Below are positions 34,282 to 44,699 of a stretch of 64,000 nucleotides of DNA, one piece after another (within the stretch, counting starts at the first letter, position 1; every line of letters starts with the position of its first letter). The stretch is from Perlucidibaca piscinae DSM 21586 (GTDB taxonomy: Bacteria > Pseudomonadota > Gammaproteobacteria > Pseudomonadales > Moraxellaceae), in assembly GCF_000420045.1 (NCBI RefSeq), contig NZ_ATUE01000006.1, forward strand, positions 620,001 to 684,000. The letters are read 5' to 3'. Position numbers and translations under genes: made by a program. The notes below the pieces were generated by a model. That model worked only from the letters and a program-made list of their open reading frames with translations, did not search any database and was not told where the DNA came from.

Positions 34282-35547
34282 TCAGCGCCCCGATGCCGGC
34301 GCATCCCCATAGGGTGACACCGGACCCTGCCAGAACAGGCTGCCGGCGCCCGGCTCGTACTGACGCCACGGCGATCCCGGCAAGGCAGGCAGCTGGGCAT
34401 CCCGGCGCAGCGGACGCACCAGGCGTGGCGTGACGATCATCAGCAGCTCGCGATCATCGGCCTCGAAACGCGTGGAACGAAAGAAGGCCCCCAGCACCGG
34501 CAGATCGCCAAGTCCCGGCAGCTTGTCGACATTGCTGAGCGTGCTGCGTGACACCAGACCGCTGATGATGAAGCTCTCGCCATCGGCAAGCGCGATGGTC
34601 GTGTCGGTGCGACGGATACGCAGCGCCGGCACTTGCGTGCCCTGGATGCTCAAGGCATTGCTGAAATCGAGTTCGCTGACCTCGGGCGCGACCTTGAGCA
34701 GGATCTGCTCAGCATCGAGGATGGTCGGCGAAATGGTCAGCCGTACGCCGAATTGCTTGTACTCGATGGCCACCGAGCCGTTCTGGCCCTGCGGCACCGG
34801 GATCGGCACCTCGCCGCCGGCCAGGAAGTTCGCCGACTGGCCATTGAGCGCCACCAGCGACGGCCGCGATAGCGTGTAGGCATAGCCGGTCTGCTCGAGC
34901 AAGTTGATGGCAGACATGAAACGGTCGCTGCTGCCGCCCCAGAAGATGTTGAAGGAATCGGCCACCGAGCCCAGGCTGGTGAGTGCTGCGGCACCCGGTG
35001 ATGCAGTCACGCTGCCACTGCCGGGCGAGGTGAACACGTTGGGGCGGTTGCTGCTGCGGATCTGCAGGCGCGTGCCGACATCGATCAGCCTAGACCGGCT
35101 GACCTCGACAAAGCGGATGTCAGCCTGGATCTGAGAGGGCAGCGTCGCCAGGGTTTGACGGGTCTGCTGCTCGCTGCGGCCGGCCTGGGCTGGTGACGTC
35201 AGCTGCTGGGTAGCCTGCAGGTCCGGGGCGACGCGAACCAGCGCGCGCGCCGGCTCGCTGGCACAGGCGGTCCAGACGAAGAGACTGGTCTCGCCGGTGG
35301 ACTTGCCCTGCAGCAGCAAGGTGCGTGGATTGACTACCGCCACATCGGCAACGCCAGGCTCGCCGATCGCGATGCGCGACATGGCGGCTGGCAGCGACAG
35401 GGTTTGCTGCAGGCCGGCACGGATGTCGATCTGTGCCGGCAATGCCGGACTCACGCACGCGGTGGCGTAAGTCGAGAGCGGCATGAGGCTGATCAGAACA
35501 GACGATGCGACATGACGAAGGAGCATGACTGGATTCTCAAGGCGCAT
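34282..35547 (-). CDS. rcpA: Tad pilus secretin RcpA/CpaC, copy 1
   Basis: Outer-membrane secretin of 421 residues: signal peptide, N-terminal pilus-secretin domain (about 40-110, SLPAAMSRIAIGEPGVADVA, NPRTLLLQGKSTG), then the secretin core with the VPIPVPQGQNGSVAIEYKQFG, LLKVAPEVSELD, DGESFIISGLV and LPVLGAFFRS blocks and a MIVTPRLVRPL end. It forms the channel through which the Flp pilus leaves. The start overlaps the end of the cpaB gene by 11 bases. It is close in sequence to copy 2 (41856) throughout the core. Confidence 0.92.
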   Translation of the reverse strand: MRLENPVMLLRHVASSVLISLMPLSTYATACVSPALPAQIDIRAGLQQTLSLPAAMSRIAIGEPGVADVAVVNPRTLLLQGKSTGETSLFVWTACASEPARALVRVAPDLQATQQLTSPAQAGRSEQQTRQTLATLPSQIQADIRFVEVSRSRLIDVGTRLQIRSSNRPNVFTSPGSGSVTASPGAAALTSLGSVADSFNIFWGGSSDRFMSAINLLEQTGYAYTLSRPSLVALNGQSANFLAGGEVPIPVPQGQNGSVAIEYKQFGVRLTISPTILDAEQILLKVAPEVSELDFSNALSIQGTQVPALRIRRTDTTIALADGESFIISGLVSRSTLSNVDKLPGLGDLPVLGAFFRSTRFEADDRELLMIVTPRLVRPLRRDAQLPALPGSPWRQYEPGAGSLFWQGPVSPYGDAPASGR

Positions 35548-36502
35548 CGGCGCGGTTCAACCCGCGGAAAATGACGATGTTGCCTGTACCAGACGGTTTG
35601 GCAGCGCTTGTCATGCCCGCGCGTGGTGATGTGGCTGGAGGAGGGTTGAGCCGTGGCGCCGCTTGCGCAGGACCCAGCGGTGCAAGCGCGCCAGCACGTT
35701 CCAGCCGGTTGTCGCGCGGACCGGTGCGACCGGCTATCACTGGCGCGACATCAGACCCGCCCTCATCAGCAGGTCGTATGGCCAGACGGAGAATGCCGAC
35801 GCTGCTGGCCAGCATGAGCCGTGTCGTATCCTGCTCCCGTACGGCAAGAATGGCGGTACGGGCGGATCGGGGATCGCTTTGTTCAGCAGGCTGAGCGGAT
35901 GGCGTTGACGTTGCTGGCGTATCCCCGCGCAAGGCAGCCGCGCTGGCCAGCTGCGTACCGAAGCCAACCACGCGCAAGGCGCGCATGACGACCTGGGCTG
36001 AACTGGACGGGCGGCTTTCACCAGGCACGTACATCAGCACATCCACCGTATCACCTGGCTTGACGAAACCACCGCCGCCAATCACTTCATCCACAGCGAT
36101 CGCAAGCGCCCGCTCACCGGGACGCAGCAGACGCGCAACCTCGCTGCCGGGCTGGAACTGGCCAAGCAGGAGCACGGAGCCCGCAGCAACATCCGTTTGC
36201 ACAAACTTGCCGATCAGCTGTTCGGGAGCAGTAAATGCCTGAGGCACCGGCATGGCCAGATGATCCAGCGCAAGATCTTCCGCGTTCAGAACCTGGAACG
36301 CCTTGAGATCACGACTTGCCACCAGTACCGGATGCCGATTGGCCGCTTCGGCAGCGGCCTGAGCCTTGACCTCGGCGACCGTGGCCTCGGCGGCAGCCAT
36401 CTGCTGACGCGCCTCGACAGTGGTCTGATAACCAAACCAGCCCGCTGCCCCTGCCGCCAGCAACAGGACCAGACTGAGAATGACAAACAGCCGGCTGTTC
36501 AT
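35537..36502 (-). CDS. cpaB: Flp pilus assembly protein CpaB/RcpC, copy 1
   Basis: A 321-residue protein with one N-terminal helix (6-24) followed by an Ala/Glu-rich coiled segment and a SAF domain (about 58-120: VASRDLKAFQVLNAEDL, LIGKFVQTDVAAGSVLL), then a beta-rich region including GGGFVKPGDTVDVLM. CpaB/RcpC is a periplasmic partner of the secretin. It overlaps rcpA copy 1. The gap of 101 bases upstream, before the DUF3613 gene at 36604, is the largest break in this minus-strand run and may hold a promoter. Confidence 0.9.
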   Translation of the reverse strand: MNSRLFVILSLVLLLAAGAAGWFGYQTTVEARQQMAAAEATVAEVKAQAAAEAANRHPVLVASRDLKAFQVLNAEDLALDHLAMPVPQAFTAPEQLIGKFVQTDVAAGSVLLLGQFQPGSEVARLLRPGERALAIAVDEVIGGGGFVKPGDTVDVLMYVPGESRPSSSAQVVMRALRVVGFGTQLASAAALRGDTPATSTPSAQPAEQSDPRSARTAILAVREQDTTRLMLASSVGILRLAIRPADEGGSDVAPVIAGRTGPRDNRLERAGALAPLGPAQAAPRLNPPPATSPRAGMTSAAKPSGTGNIVIFRGLNRADAP

Positions 36503-36603
36503 GCCCTACCCCGCCTACGAACACTGTTGCGAGCGTAACAGAATGCAGCCACGCATCGGTCCGGCATTACGAATCGCAACAAAAAGCCGCATTCCCTTAA
36601 CGA

Positions 36604-36849
36604 TCAGCGCCCGACACGGAAGTTGTTGCCATAGAACGTGGCAGGAATCGCGTAGTCATACGTCTTGATGAAACGATCGACGGCCTTTTCACGCTCGATC
36701 TCGTTGGCGGCCTGGACTGACACCCTGGAAGCGACGACACCACTACGCTGCAACTCGAGCCACTCTGTCGTGCGCGGCTGAAATCTGTCCGCCTGAGCCA
36801 AGGGGGCAAGCAGCACCAATGCGCTGACGCTGAGCAGGAACTTTTTCAT
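36604..36849 (-). CDS. DUF3613-type small exported Tad-locus protein, copy 2
   Basis: An 81-residue protein with a signal peptide ending near AQA (about residue 20) and a mature part containing TTEWLELQRSGVVAS and AVDRFIKTYDYAIP blocks, consistent with the DUF3613 group. It follows tadD copy 2 by 21 bases. Its placement after tadD mirrors copy 1. Function unknown; probably periplasmic. Confidence 0.7.
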   Translation of the reverse strand: MKKFLLSVSALVLLAPLAQADRFQPRTTEWLELQRSGVVASRVSVQAANEIEREKAVDRFIKTYDYAIPATFYGNNFRVGR

Positions 36850-36870
36850 GGCTGACTCCTATGTCTGCAT

Positions 36871-37593
36871 TCACAACCGCAACGGACAGGCGGATGCCTG
36901 ACCTTTCTGAAGGGTAACCAGCTCACTGCAGCTCTGCAGCAAGCTGTCGAACTCGGTACGCGTCGGCTGCCATCGGGCGATCAACTGTTCGGCGTCCTTG
37001 CCATTGTCAGACACCATGGCAAGCAGCAGCAGATTCATCGCCGCGAGTCGATTGTCCGGATCCAGCTCGATGGCCACACGCAGCTCGAACTCCGAGGCCG
37101 GGTAAGCACCCTGCTGCAACAGGGCATAGCCAAGATCACTGCGAAAGCGGGCATCAGCTGGAGCCCGTCGTACCGCTTTTTCAAACTCGATCGTTGCATC
37201 TCGCCAGGCACTGCGCTGCCCGGCCAGCAACCCCAGTCCATGATGCGCATCCGCTTCACGGCAAGTCTTGCGCAAGGCCATGTACCAGTCTGCGGCTTCA
37301 GGTCGCTTGAGGCGCCGCAGAATGTCCGCTCGCAGCAAGGCAGTCTCGGCATCCTGCGCGGGCAATGACAGCACTTCCGCATAGGCTGCGTGAAGTTGTC
37401 CGTCACTCACGCGCTTGCTGACCAAAGAGCGTTTCAGCACCACGGCTGAGTCAATGGCCGTGGACGAGGCACACGCCAGCCGTGGCACATCCCTGTTCTG
37501 CGAAGCGATCAGATCAACCTCTGCCGCATGTGCCGCGAGGCTGACCAGACAGCCGAAAAGCAGCAACGCATCCCGGATGAAGCCACGGATCAT
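36871..37593 (-). CDS. tadD: TadD-like TPR protein, copy 2
   Basis: A 240-residue paralogue of TadD with a signal peptide (MIRGFIRDALLLFGCLVSLA, then AHA before mature AEV). The Cys in the hydrophobic part is not in a good lipobox, so it may be a soluble periplasmic form. TPR-type helices follow (ALLRADILRRLKRPEAADWY, RSDLGYALLQQGAYPASEFE), and the C-terminal half aligns by eye with copy 1. Its start overlaps the end of tadC by four bases. Confidence 0.8.
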   Translation of the reverse strand: MIRGFIRDALLLFGCLVSLAAHAAEVDLIASQNRDVPRLACASSTAIDSAVVLKRSLVSKRVSDGQLHAAYAEVLSLPAQDAETALLRADILRRLKRPEAADWYMALRKTCREADAHHGLGLLAGQRSAWRDATIEFEKAVRRAPADARFRSDLGYALLQQGAYPASEFELRVAIELDPDNRLAAMNLLLLAMVSDNGKDAEQLIARWQPTRTEFDSLLQSCSELVTLQKGQASACPLRL

Positions 37594-38480
37594 GAGAAGG
37601 CATCTGCCAGGGAAATGAAGCCCGGACCCGCAATGAGAATGACCAGTGCCGGGAAAAAGAACACCACCATGACAATGGTCATCTTGGCAGACAGCTTGGA
37701 CACCTTTTCCTGAAGGTCGGTCAGCCGCTTGCCATTCATCACTTCGATCATCTTGGTCAGTGAGCTCTTGGCACTGCCACCCTGGGTCAGCATTTGCCTG
37801 AGCACCACCACGATGTCCGTGAACTCCGGATGATCAAGTGCTGCGGCCGTTGTCTGCAGTTCGCTTTCAAGACTCAGGCCTTGCTCGGCACGTCGCAAGG
37901 CCGTATCGAGCTCGTAGCCGAGCTCGGGAAGGACCTTTCTGCCCTCGATGACCAGTACGCGCAACGCCTGTTCGACGGCCAGGCCCGAGTCGAAGAGGAT
38001 GCGCAGCATCTGCATGAACAGGGAAAGCTCATCACTCAGGCGTTTCATGCGTGCCTCGGCGCGACCCACGATGAGCTTCTTGGGAAGCAGAAACCCGAGA
38101 ATGGCCATGCCTGCGGCATACAGCAGATTGTTCCCTTCCGTGCCGACCGACAGCAGCCAGAGTGCCGCTGCTGTTGCCAGCACCAGAGGCAGGATGGCGA
38201 CCAAGGCAAACATCAGCGCACGCTGCTGATGCGTGCGGAAGCCGGCACGCCAGACTGCCAGTGCCAACTCGCTGTCCTTCTCGAGGTACTTGCGAATGCG
38301 CTCCTGGTCATTGAACACGTCAGCCAGACGATTGCTGAAGAGCAGGGCATCGTCCTTGCCGGAGGGGTTCAGCGAGAGACGACGCTCGACAAGACGACGC
38401 TCCTGCATCTGGCGATAGATCACGTAACCGACCAAGGCGCCCACAAGCAGCAGCAGCGGGATGATGACCCAGAGGCTCAT
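37590..38480 (-). CDS. tadC: Tad platform protein TadC (type II secretion F family)
   Basis: Inner-membrane platform protein of 296 residues: N-terminal helix (3-20), a paired hydrophobic segment near 95-130, the T2SSF domain with LFMQMLRILFDSGLAVEQAL near 150-170 and C-terminal helices ending with VFFFPALVILIAGPGFISL. With TadB it forms the platform on which the TadA ATPase acts. It begins one base after the tadB stop, in the usual order A-B-C. Confidence 0.92.
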   Translation of the reverse strand: MSLWVIIPLLLLVGALVGYVIYRQMQERRLVERRLSLNPSGKDDALLFSNRLADVFNDQERIRKYLEKDSELALAVWRAGFRTHQQRALMFALVAILPLVLATAAALWLLSVGTEGNNLLYAAGMAILGFLLPKKLIVGRAEARMKRLSDELSLFMQMLRILFDSGLAVEQALRVLVIEGRKVLPELGYELDTALRRAEQGLSLESELQTTAAALDHPEFTDIVVVLRQMLTQGGSAKSSLTKMIEVMNGKRLTDLQEKVSKLSAKMTIVMVVFFFPALVILIAGPGFISLADAFS

Positions 38481-38481
38481 G

Positions 38482-39360
38482 TCAGATACTCCTCAACATG
38501 CGCCAGATCACCAGCATGCCGGCGAGCTGGGCACACCCGGCACCGATCAGGATGTTCAAACCGGTTGGATCGTCGATCATGGTCATCAGGTAATCCGGAT
38601 TGACTGCCATCATGTAGGCGCCCAGCGCAATGGGCATGAGGCTTAGCAGGGTGGCACCCACCCGGGTTTCACCGGTCATGGCCTTGAGCTGACGTGACGC
38701 CTTTTCACGCTCCTGGATCAGGTTGATGACGTTGTTGAGCAGCTCGATGAGACTGCCGCCAAAACGCGCATTCACGCTGATGCCGAGGGCAAGCACCCGC
38801 AGCTCCTGCAGGTTGTAGGTTTCCGCCAGGTCATTGAATGCTTCGGGAATGGTCATGCCCAGGGTGATGTTGCGACGCAGCTTCTCCATCACGGACTTGA
38901 GCGGCTCCTCGGCATCATCCGTGGCAATGAAGAATGCGTCGCCGATGGTCTTGCCAGTGCGCATCATGCGCACCACCTGGTCCAGCAGGCGCGGCATCTG
39001 GGCGATGAGCATGCCTTGACGCCGACTGAACAACACGGTGAGTACCGTGTAGCCCGTGGCCAGAATGCCGACCAACACCAGAGCCCCGGCCTTGATGCCC
39101 AGGGAAAAAGTCACCGCAATCACCACCACAACCAGTCCCAGCGCCAGAATGCGCCGTGCCGTGTCCGAGAGGGAAAGACCCGCCCTCTCCAGAACCGTGG
39201 TCACCCAGTCCCGGCGATAGGCCTGGAATCGCTGCATGCCCACCGTGGCAAGGCGCTGCTCGATCAGCTCCTCCTTGGCACGCTCACGACCCTGCGCGAC
39301 AAAGTAGAGTGCACCGATGAGGAACAAGGCCGCGAGAAACAGGTAGACAAATATGGCCAT
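38482..39360 (-). CDS. tadB: Tad platform protein TadB (type II secretion F family)
   Basis: A 292-residue inner-membrane protein: N-terminal helix (4-22), a hydrophobic pair around 70-108 (ILALGLVVVVIAVTFSL, GALVLVGILATGYTVL), T2SSF core with MPRLLDQVVRMMRTGKTIGDA and a C-terminal pair of helices. It starts two bases after the tadA stop and partners TadC in the platform. Confidence 0.92.
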   Translation of the reverse strand: MAIFVYLFLAALFLIGALYFVAQGRERAKEELIEQRLATVGMQRFQAYRRDWVTTVLERAGLSLSDTARRILALGLVVVVIAVTFSLGIKAGALVLVGILATGYTVLTVLFSRRQGMLIAQMPRLLDQVVRMMRTGKTIGDAFFIATDDAEEPLKSVMEKLRRNITLGMTIPEAFNDLAETYNLQELRVLALGISVNARFGGSLIELLNNVINLIQEREKASRQLKAMTGETRVGATLLSLMPIALGAYMMAVNPDYLMTMIDDPTGLNILIGAGCAQLAGMLVIWRMLRSI

Positions 39361-39362
39361 GA

Positions 39363-40637
<1,275 letters not shown>

Positions 40638-40640
40638 GAC

Positions 40641-41849
40641 TTATTTCCCCTTGGTGCCCTTGAGCAGCCCCATGAAGCCGGATGTTCCCGCACCGGCTTG
40701 CTTGACCTGCGCCTTGTTCCCGTAAAGACCGGACCAGTGCTCGTAGCGACGGGTCAGCGGATCGGACGGCGCCACTTCATAAAGCAGCTGGCCGAGATTC
40801 ATGGCACGCAAGCGCAGTTCCGGCTCTGCCGGGAGCTCGATGACCTCCTCGAACCCGAAGGAGCGCAACACGGCCTTGCTGTCCGGGGCGATCTTGGGCT
40901 GGTAGTGGTCAAGCAGCAGCATGGGATGCGTCACGGGACAACCGATTTCACGGAGGTGTGCCATGAAGCCCAGTCCGGCACGGCAGCTGGTGATCGACTG
41001 GTCCACGACGACAACCAGCTGGTTGGCATTCCCGATCAGCAACTCCGTGACCGCTACCGTGGGCAGACCGCAGATGTTGACCACCACATGCGTGAAGAGA
41101 CTGCGCAAGGTCCCTACCAGCAGGAACATTTCCGAGGTCGTGATGTCATTCAGGTCCATGCCCTCGACAGGTGCGGACAACACCTTGACACCTGACTTGT
41201 GACCGGGGAACGCCGTGTCAGTCAGATTTCTGTCCAGGCGACGGAGATTTCGCAAGGTATCGAGGAAATTGAACTGCCCCTCGAGGCCGTAGAGCATCTG
41301 GGCTTCGCAGAATGGCTGACCGAGGTCCAGCAGCAGCACGCGCGCATCCGGGTTCAGCCGGGCGATGCCGGCCGCCACGTGCAGGGCATGAAACGCGGAC
41401 TGCAGGACCGGACGTTCGCTGGCAAGGACGATCAGACTGCCTTGCTGCATAGGCGACTCGATGATGGATGGCGTGCGCTCGGCGAGGCGACGCACAAGAC
41501 CTGCCAGCTCGCTGCCACGGGCATTGAAGGTGATGAAGTCACGTGCACCGGCACGCATGGCGCCGAGCAGTCGCTCCTGGTCCTGGATCTCGGACAAGGC
41601 AATGCATGCAAGCGTGGGGCGCGCGGCCACCAGTCCTTCAATGAACTGGATGTCACCCATCCAGTTGTCGCGACGAATGGGCACAAAGACGATGGAGGCA
41701 GCCGCCAGGCTGATCAGCTGCAGCACATCGTTCAGCTCGCGCTGCTGGCAGAGCACGACATTGGCCGTGCCTTCCAAGGAGTTCTGCAACCATTCATGCT
41801 CCTCGCGAAGCGTGCTGACAAGAACAACGGATTGTTGAGATTCAGACAT
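40641..41849 (-). CDS. tadZ: TadZ/CpaE-like localisation protein
   Basis: A 402-residue protein in the TadZ position. The N-terminal ~120 residues form an atypical receiver-like domain (IQFIEGLVAARPTLACIALSE), followed by a MinD/ParA-like ATPase fold with VLLLDLGQPF and VVVVDQSITSCRAGLGF. The deviant Walker A (KGGxGKS) expected at the start of that fold is not visible; the segment there reads LIVLASERPVLQSAFHAL. TadZ normally marks the cell pole and recruits the motor. Whether this one binds ATP is doubtful. Confidence 0.85.
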   Translation of the reverse strand: MSESQQSVVLVSTLREEHEWLQNSLEGTANVVLCQQRELNDVLQLISLAAASIVFVPIRRDNWMGDIQFIEGLVAARPTLACIALSEIQDQERLLGAMRAGARDFITFNARGSELAGLVRRLAERTPSIIESPMQQGSLIVLASERPVLQSAFHALHVAAGIARLNPDARVLLLDLGQPFCEAQMLYGLEGQFNFLDTLRNLRRLDRNLTDTAFPGHKSGVKVLSAPVEGMDLNDITTSEMFLLVGTLRSLFTHVVVNICGLPTVAVTELLIGNANQLVVVVDQSITSCRAGLGFMAHLREIGCPVTHPMLLLDHYQPKIAPDSKAVLRSFGFEEVIELPAEPELRLRAMNLGQLLYEVAPSDPLTRRYEHWSGLYGNKAQVKQAGAGTSGFMGLLKGTKGK

Positions 41850-41855
41850 GATGAC

Positions 41856-43100
41856 TCACCGGGACAGGCCAGAGGTCGGACCGTTGGCGTAACGGTCGCC
41901 CAGGAAGAAAAGCTCCGCCATCGACGGGTCGTAGTCACCTAGTGGTGCACCTGGCAGCGACGGCATGCTGGCAGAAGCCGCCAGCGGCGTGACCAGGCGT
42001 GGCGTGACGATCATCAGCAACTCCCTGTCTTCCGCCTCGAAGCGGTTGGAGCGGAAGAACGCGCCCAGAACGGGGAGGTCGCCCAGACCCGGAAACTTAT
42101 CGACGTTGCTGGTGGTAGTCTTGTTGAGCAGGCCGCCGATGACGAAGCTTTCGCCATCCGCCAGTGAAATCGACGTATCAGCCCGGCGCACGCGCAAGGC
42201 CGGAATGACGGAGTTCTGGATGGTCAGGGCGTTCGCGAAATCAAGGTCGCTGACCTCTGGCGCCACCTTGAGAATGATCTTCTGACGACTGATGACGGTA
42301 GGCGTCAAGGCAAGACGAACCCCGAACTCCTTATAATCAATGGCGATACTGCCGTTCTGGCCCTGCGGCACCGGAATCGGCACCTCGCCACCCGCCAGGA
42401 AGGTCGCCGTCTGTCCCGACATCGCCACCAAGGATGGCTTGGACAGGGTGTAGGCGTAACCGCTTTGCTCAAGCAGATCAATGGCACCCAGGAAACGGGA
42501 ACTGCTGCCGCCCCAGAGGATGTTGAAGCTGTCGTTGATCGTGGTCAGGTTGGTGATGGTGCCGATGCCGGGCTGTGCCGACGCAACCCCGCCCCGGGGC
42601 GATGAAAAGAAATTGGTGCGGTTGAGGCTGCGGAACTGGAAGCGTGCACCGATGTCCTTGAGCCGGGACCGGCTGACCTCGACAAAGCGGATGTCCGCCT
42701 GCACCTGGCTGGGCACCTCATCCGAGGCGCCGGCCTTGCGCGTCAGCTGGGCGGACAGCGACTGCACGTTGACCTGCATGCGAACCGGCTGCTGGGAACA
42801 GGACGTCCACACCAGAACCGAGGTAGATCCCGGCTTCTTGCCCTGGACAAGCAGGTTGCGGCCGCCCACGACGCCCACGTCAGCGATTTCGGCCTCTGCC
42901 ACGGCAATGCGGACCGGAGGCACAGGCAACATGATCGACTCATGGAAATTGGCCTGAACCGCCAGCGTTGCCGGCAGGGACATCGCAACGGCAGCACAGT
43001 TTGTGGCCGCTACGGGGGTCGTGGCCAGCGCAAACGAACTGGCCGTCAGCAGCGCGGAAAACGTCAGGAAGGCACGGGGCTGATGATGAAGTGTGCGCAT
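41856..43100 (-). CDS. rcpA: Tad pilus secretin RcpA/CpaC, copy 2
   Basis: A 414-residue secretin with signal peptide (cleavage near residue 32), pilus-secretin N domain (FHESIMLPVPPVRIAVAEAE, NLLVQGKKPGSTSVLVW) and secretin core sharing long blocks with copy 1: FLAGGEVPIPVPQGQNGS, ILKVAPEVSDLDFANALTI, LADGESFVIGGLL and LGDLPVLGAFFRS, ending in MIVTPRLVTPL. It sits directly before tadZ-tadA-tadB-tadC, so it is likely the main channel of the pilus. It starts one base after cpaB copy 2. Confidence 0.92.
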   Translation of the reverse strand: MRTLHHQPRAFLTFSALLTASSFALATTPVAATNCAAVAMSLPATLAVQANFHESIMLPVPPVRIAVAEAEIADVGVVGGRNLLVQGKKPGSTSVLVWTSCSQQPVRMQVNVQSLSAQLTRKAGASDEVPSQVQADIRFVEVSRSRLKDIGARFQFRSLNRTNFFSSPRGGVASAQPGIGTITNLTTINDSFNILWGGSSSRFLGAIDLLEQSGYAYTLSKPSLVAMSGQTATFLAGGEVPIPVPQGQNGSIAIDYKEFGVRLALTPTVISRQKIILKVAPEVSDLDFANALTIQNSVIPALRVRRADTSISLADGESFVIGGLLNKTTTSNVDKFPGLGDLPVLGAFFRSNRFEAEDRELLMIVTPRLVTPLAASASMPSLPGAPLGDYDPSMAELFFLGDRYANGPTSGLSR

Positions 43101-43101
43101 G

Positions 43102-44103
43102 TTATTTGGACTCCGTGCTCAGGCCGCGAATGATCACTACAGAACTGCCAAGGTCAACGCCGGTTCGTGCCCGCGCGCGTGCCGGAGCAGACGTCGCGCC
43201 GCTGCTGCGGGACATGCCCTGAAGTTGCAGGGCGTTGTCAGTGAGGAAATAGCGCTGTGCCGGCACGGCGGACTGTCGACTCGGCGTCGGCACCACATCC
43301 ACCACCGGCAAGGCCTCGCTCTTCGGTGATGCGCTGCCGGACAACGCGACCATGCCCGGACTGTCAAGTTGCTGGCGCAATTCTTCCGTGGGCACGATCG
43401 ACAGGCGCAGTTCGCCCAGACTGTTGGCCAGCATCAGGCGAGAGACGTCTGCCGACGCGACAGCAAGCACGGCGGTGCGGGCTTCGCGGAGTCGACGCCC
43501 TGCCTCTTTCTGTTGCTCGTCCTTTTCCTTGCCGGAAACGTCCGGCGCCACATCGATCAGCGCCGAGCCGAAGCTGAGCACACGCACGCCACGCATGACC
43601 AGCTGCGTCGAAGCTCGACGGCCCTCCTCCGCGGCCAGGTACAGCACGATGTCAACAACATCACCCGGCTGCAGGAATCCCCCGCCACCCACGACGTCAT
43701 TCACCGGAATCGCGACCGCCCGCTCGCCGGCGCGCAGCAGCCTGGCCACCTGACCGCCGGGATTGAAATGGGTGTCATTCAGCGCCGTACCCGCAGGCAA
43801 GTCGGTCATCACGGTGCGGCCCACGAGACCTTCAGCCGACTGGCTGGTGCCGGGAAGCGGATGCTTGACCATTTCCACGGTGAGGTCCTCAGGCACTAGA
43901 ACCTGAAATCCGCGCACTGCCCGCGCAAGGACCACCATGGCGGTCTTGCCCTCATTGGCCTGGCCTTCGGCCCGTTTCTGCGCGGCAAGCGCCTCGGCCT
44001 TGGCGTCGGCTGTGGTCTGGTAGGCGAGATAACCGAGTACTGAAGCACCGATCAGAAGAACCAGTGACACCAGCAGAAGAACACGACTGTTCATGGAAGG
44101 CAT
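43102..44103 (-). CDS. cpaB: Flp pilus assembly protein CpaB/RcpC, copy 2
   Basis: A 333-residue protein: N-terminal helix (7-27), charged Ala/Lys/Glu segment, SAF domain (about 57-120: VLARAVRGFQVLVPEDL, GRTVMTDLPAGTALND) and a beta-rich part with GGGFLQPGDVVDIVLYL. It is the first gene of the minus-strand tad run and diverges from the flp pilin genes, so the 268-base gap before flp should contain its promoter. It resembles copy 1 across the SAF domain and beyond. Confidence 0.9.
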   Translation of the reverse strand: MPSMNSRVLLLVSLVLLIGASVLGYLAYQTTADAKAEALAAQKRAEGQANEGKTAMVVLARAVRGFQVLVPEDLTVEMVKHPLPGTSQSAEGLVGRTVMTDLPAGTALNDTHFNPGGQVARLLRAGERAVAIPVNDVVGGGGFLQPGDVVDIVLYLAAEEGRRASTQLVMRGVRVLSFGSALIDVAPDVSGKEKDEQQKEAGRRLREARTAVLAVASADVSRLMLANSLGELRLSIVPTEELRQQLDSPGMVALSGSASPKSEALPVVDVVPTPSRQSAVPAQRYFLTDNALQLQGMSRSSGATSAPARARARTGVDLGSSVVIIRGLSTESK

Positions 44104-44371
44104 CCTTGCGGAATGAGTTACTGACGTGTGGGTTCACGTTACGCGCTCGCGTCTGACGGCGCAATCCCTGTGCCGACATGTGGTTACCTTAAATCATTCA
44201 CTCACACAGCGCGACAGAATTCTTACATTATCTTAACCAAATGCACCATTCAGAGTGCTTGCCTCTGTCGCTGCCCTTCGATTTAATCTGGATGAATATT
44301 GTTCTTTCCCGTACATATGCCATGATCCACTGTGAAATCGCATCCTGAGCGCAACACGGAGGTTGCCTGTC
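44104..44371. promoter_or_regulatory. Divergent control region between cpaB and flp
   Basis: A 268-base AT-richer spacer between the first gene of the minus-strand tad run and the first pilin gene, so it must hold promoters in both directions. TTGTTC at 44300-44305 followed 16 bases later by CATGAT is a weak candidate for flp. I see no clear sigma-54 site or long repeat. Confidence 0.4.
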
Positions 44372-44557
44372 ATGCCTGCACACCGATATTTCAAGTTCGC
44401 GCCATCACGCCAAACGCTGCGCGGCGCAACCCTGATCGAATACGTGCTGCTGGCAGCCCTGATAGGCCTGGCAGCCTTTGCCACCGTGCGCCTGACCGGG
44501 GTGCAGCTGGAGACCGCCTATGCCAGCGTTTCAACCAGTGTCGATGGCGCACTGTGA
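44372..44557 (+). CDS. flp: Flp-family major pilin, copy 1
   Basis: A 61-residue prepilin. The ATG at 44372 has GGAGG nine bases upstream; an upstream TTG would add three residues. The leader MPAHRYFKFAPSRQTLRG ends in Gly, followed by the Flp motif ATLIEYVLLAAL with Glu +5 and Tyr +6, then a hydrophobic helix and a short Ser/Thr-rich tail. It would be cleaved after Gly by a TadV-type peptidase, which is not in this window. It diverges from the tad run. Confidence 0.92.
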   Translation: MPAHRYFKFAPSRQTLRGATLIEYVLLAALIGLAAFATVRLTGVQLETAYASVSTSVDGAL

Positions 44558-44638
44558 AACTCGTGCTCGCTGAATATGTCTGGACAGCGACTTTTTGATG
44601 CGAAAACCGCTGAATTGGATAAAAAACAAACAAACAAC

Positions 44639-44668
44639 TTGACTCGAACGATAATTGAACAGTAATAT
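44639..44668 (+). promoter_or_regulatory. Candidate sigma-70 promoter for flp copy 2
   Basis: TTGACT at 44639-44644, an 18-base spacer, and TAATAT at 44663-44668 lie in the AT-rich gap between the two pilin genes, about 65 bases before the second pilin start. This would let the second pilin be transcribed separately. Confidence 0.5.
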
Positions 44669-44679
44669 GTTGATGGTTC

Positions 44680-44699
44680 TTAGATAAAGGACTATCTAA
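44680..44699 (+). repeat. Inverted repeat in the leader of flp copy 2
   Basis: TTAGATA (44680-44686) and TATCTAA (44693-44699) are perfect 7-bp arms separated by six bases, just after the candidate promoter and 33 bases before the pilin ATG. It could be an operator or an mRNA 5' hairpin. Confidence 0.75.
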
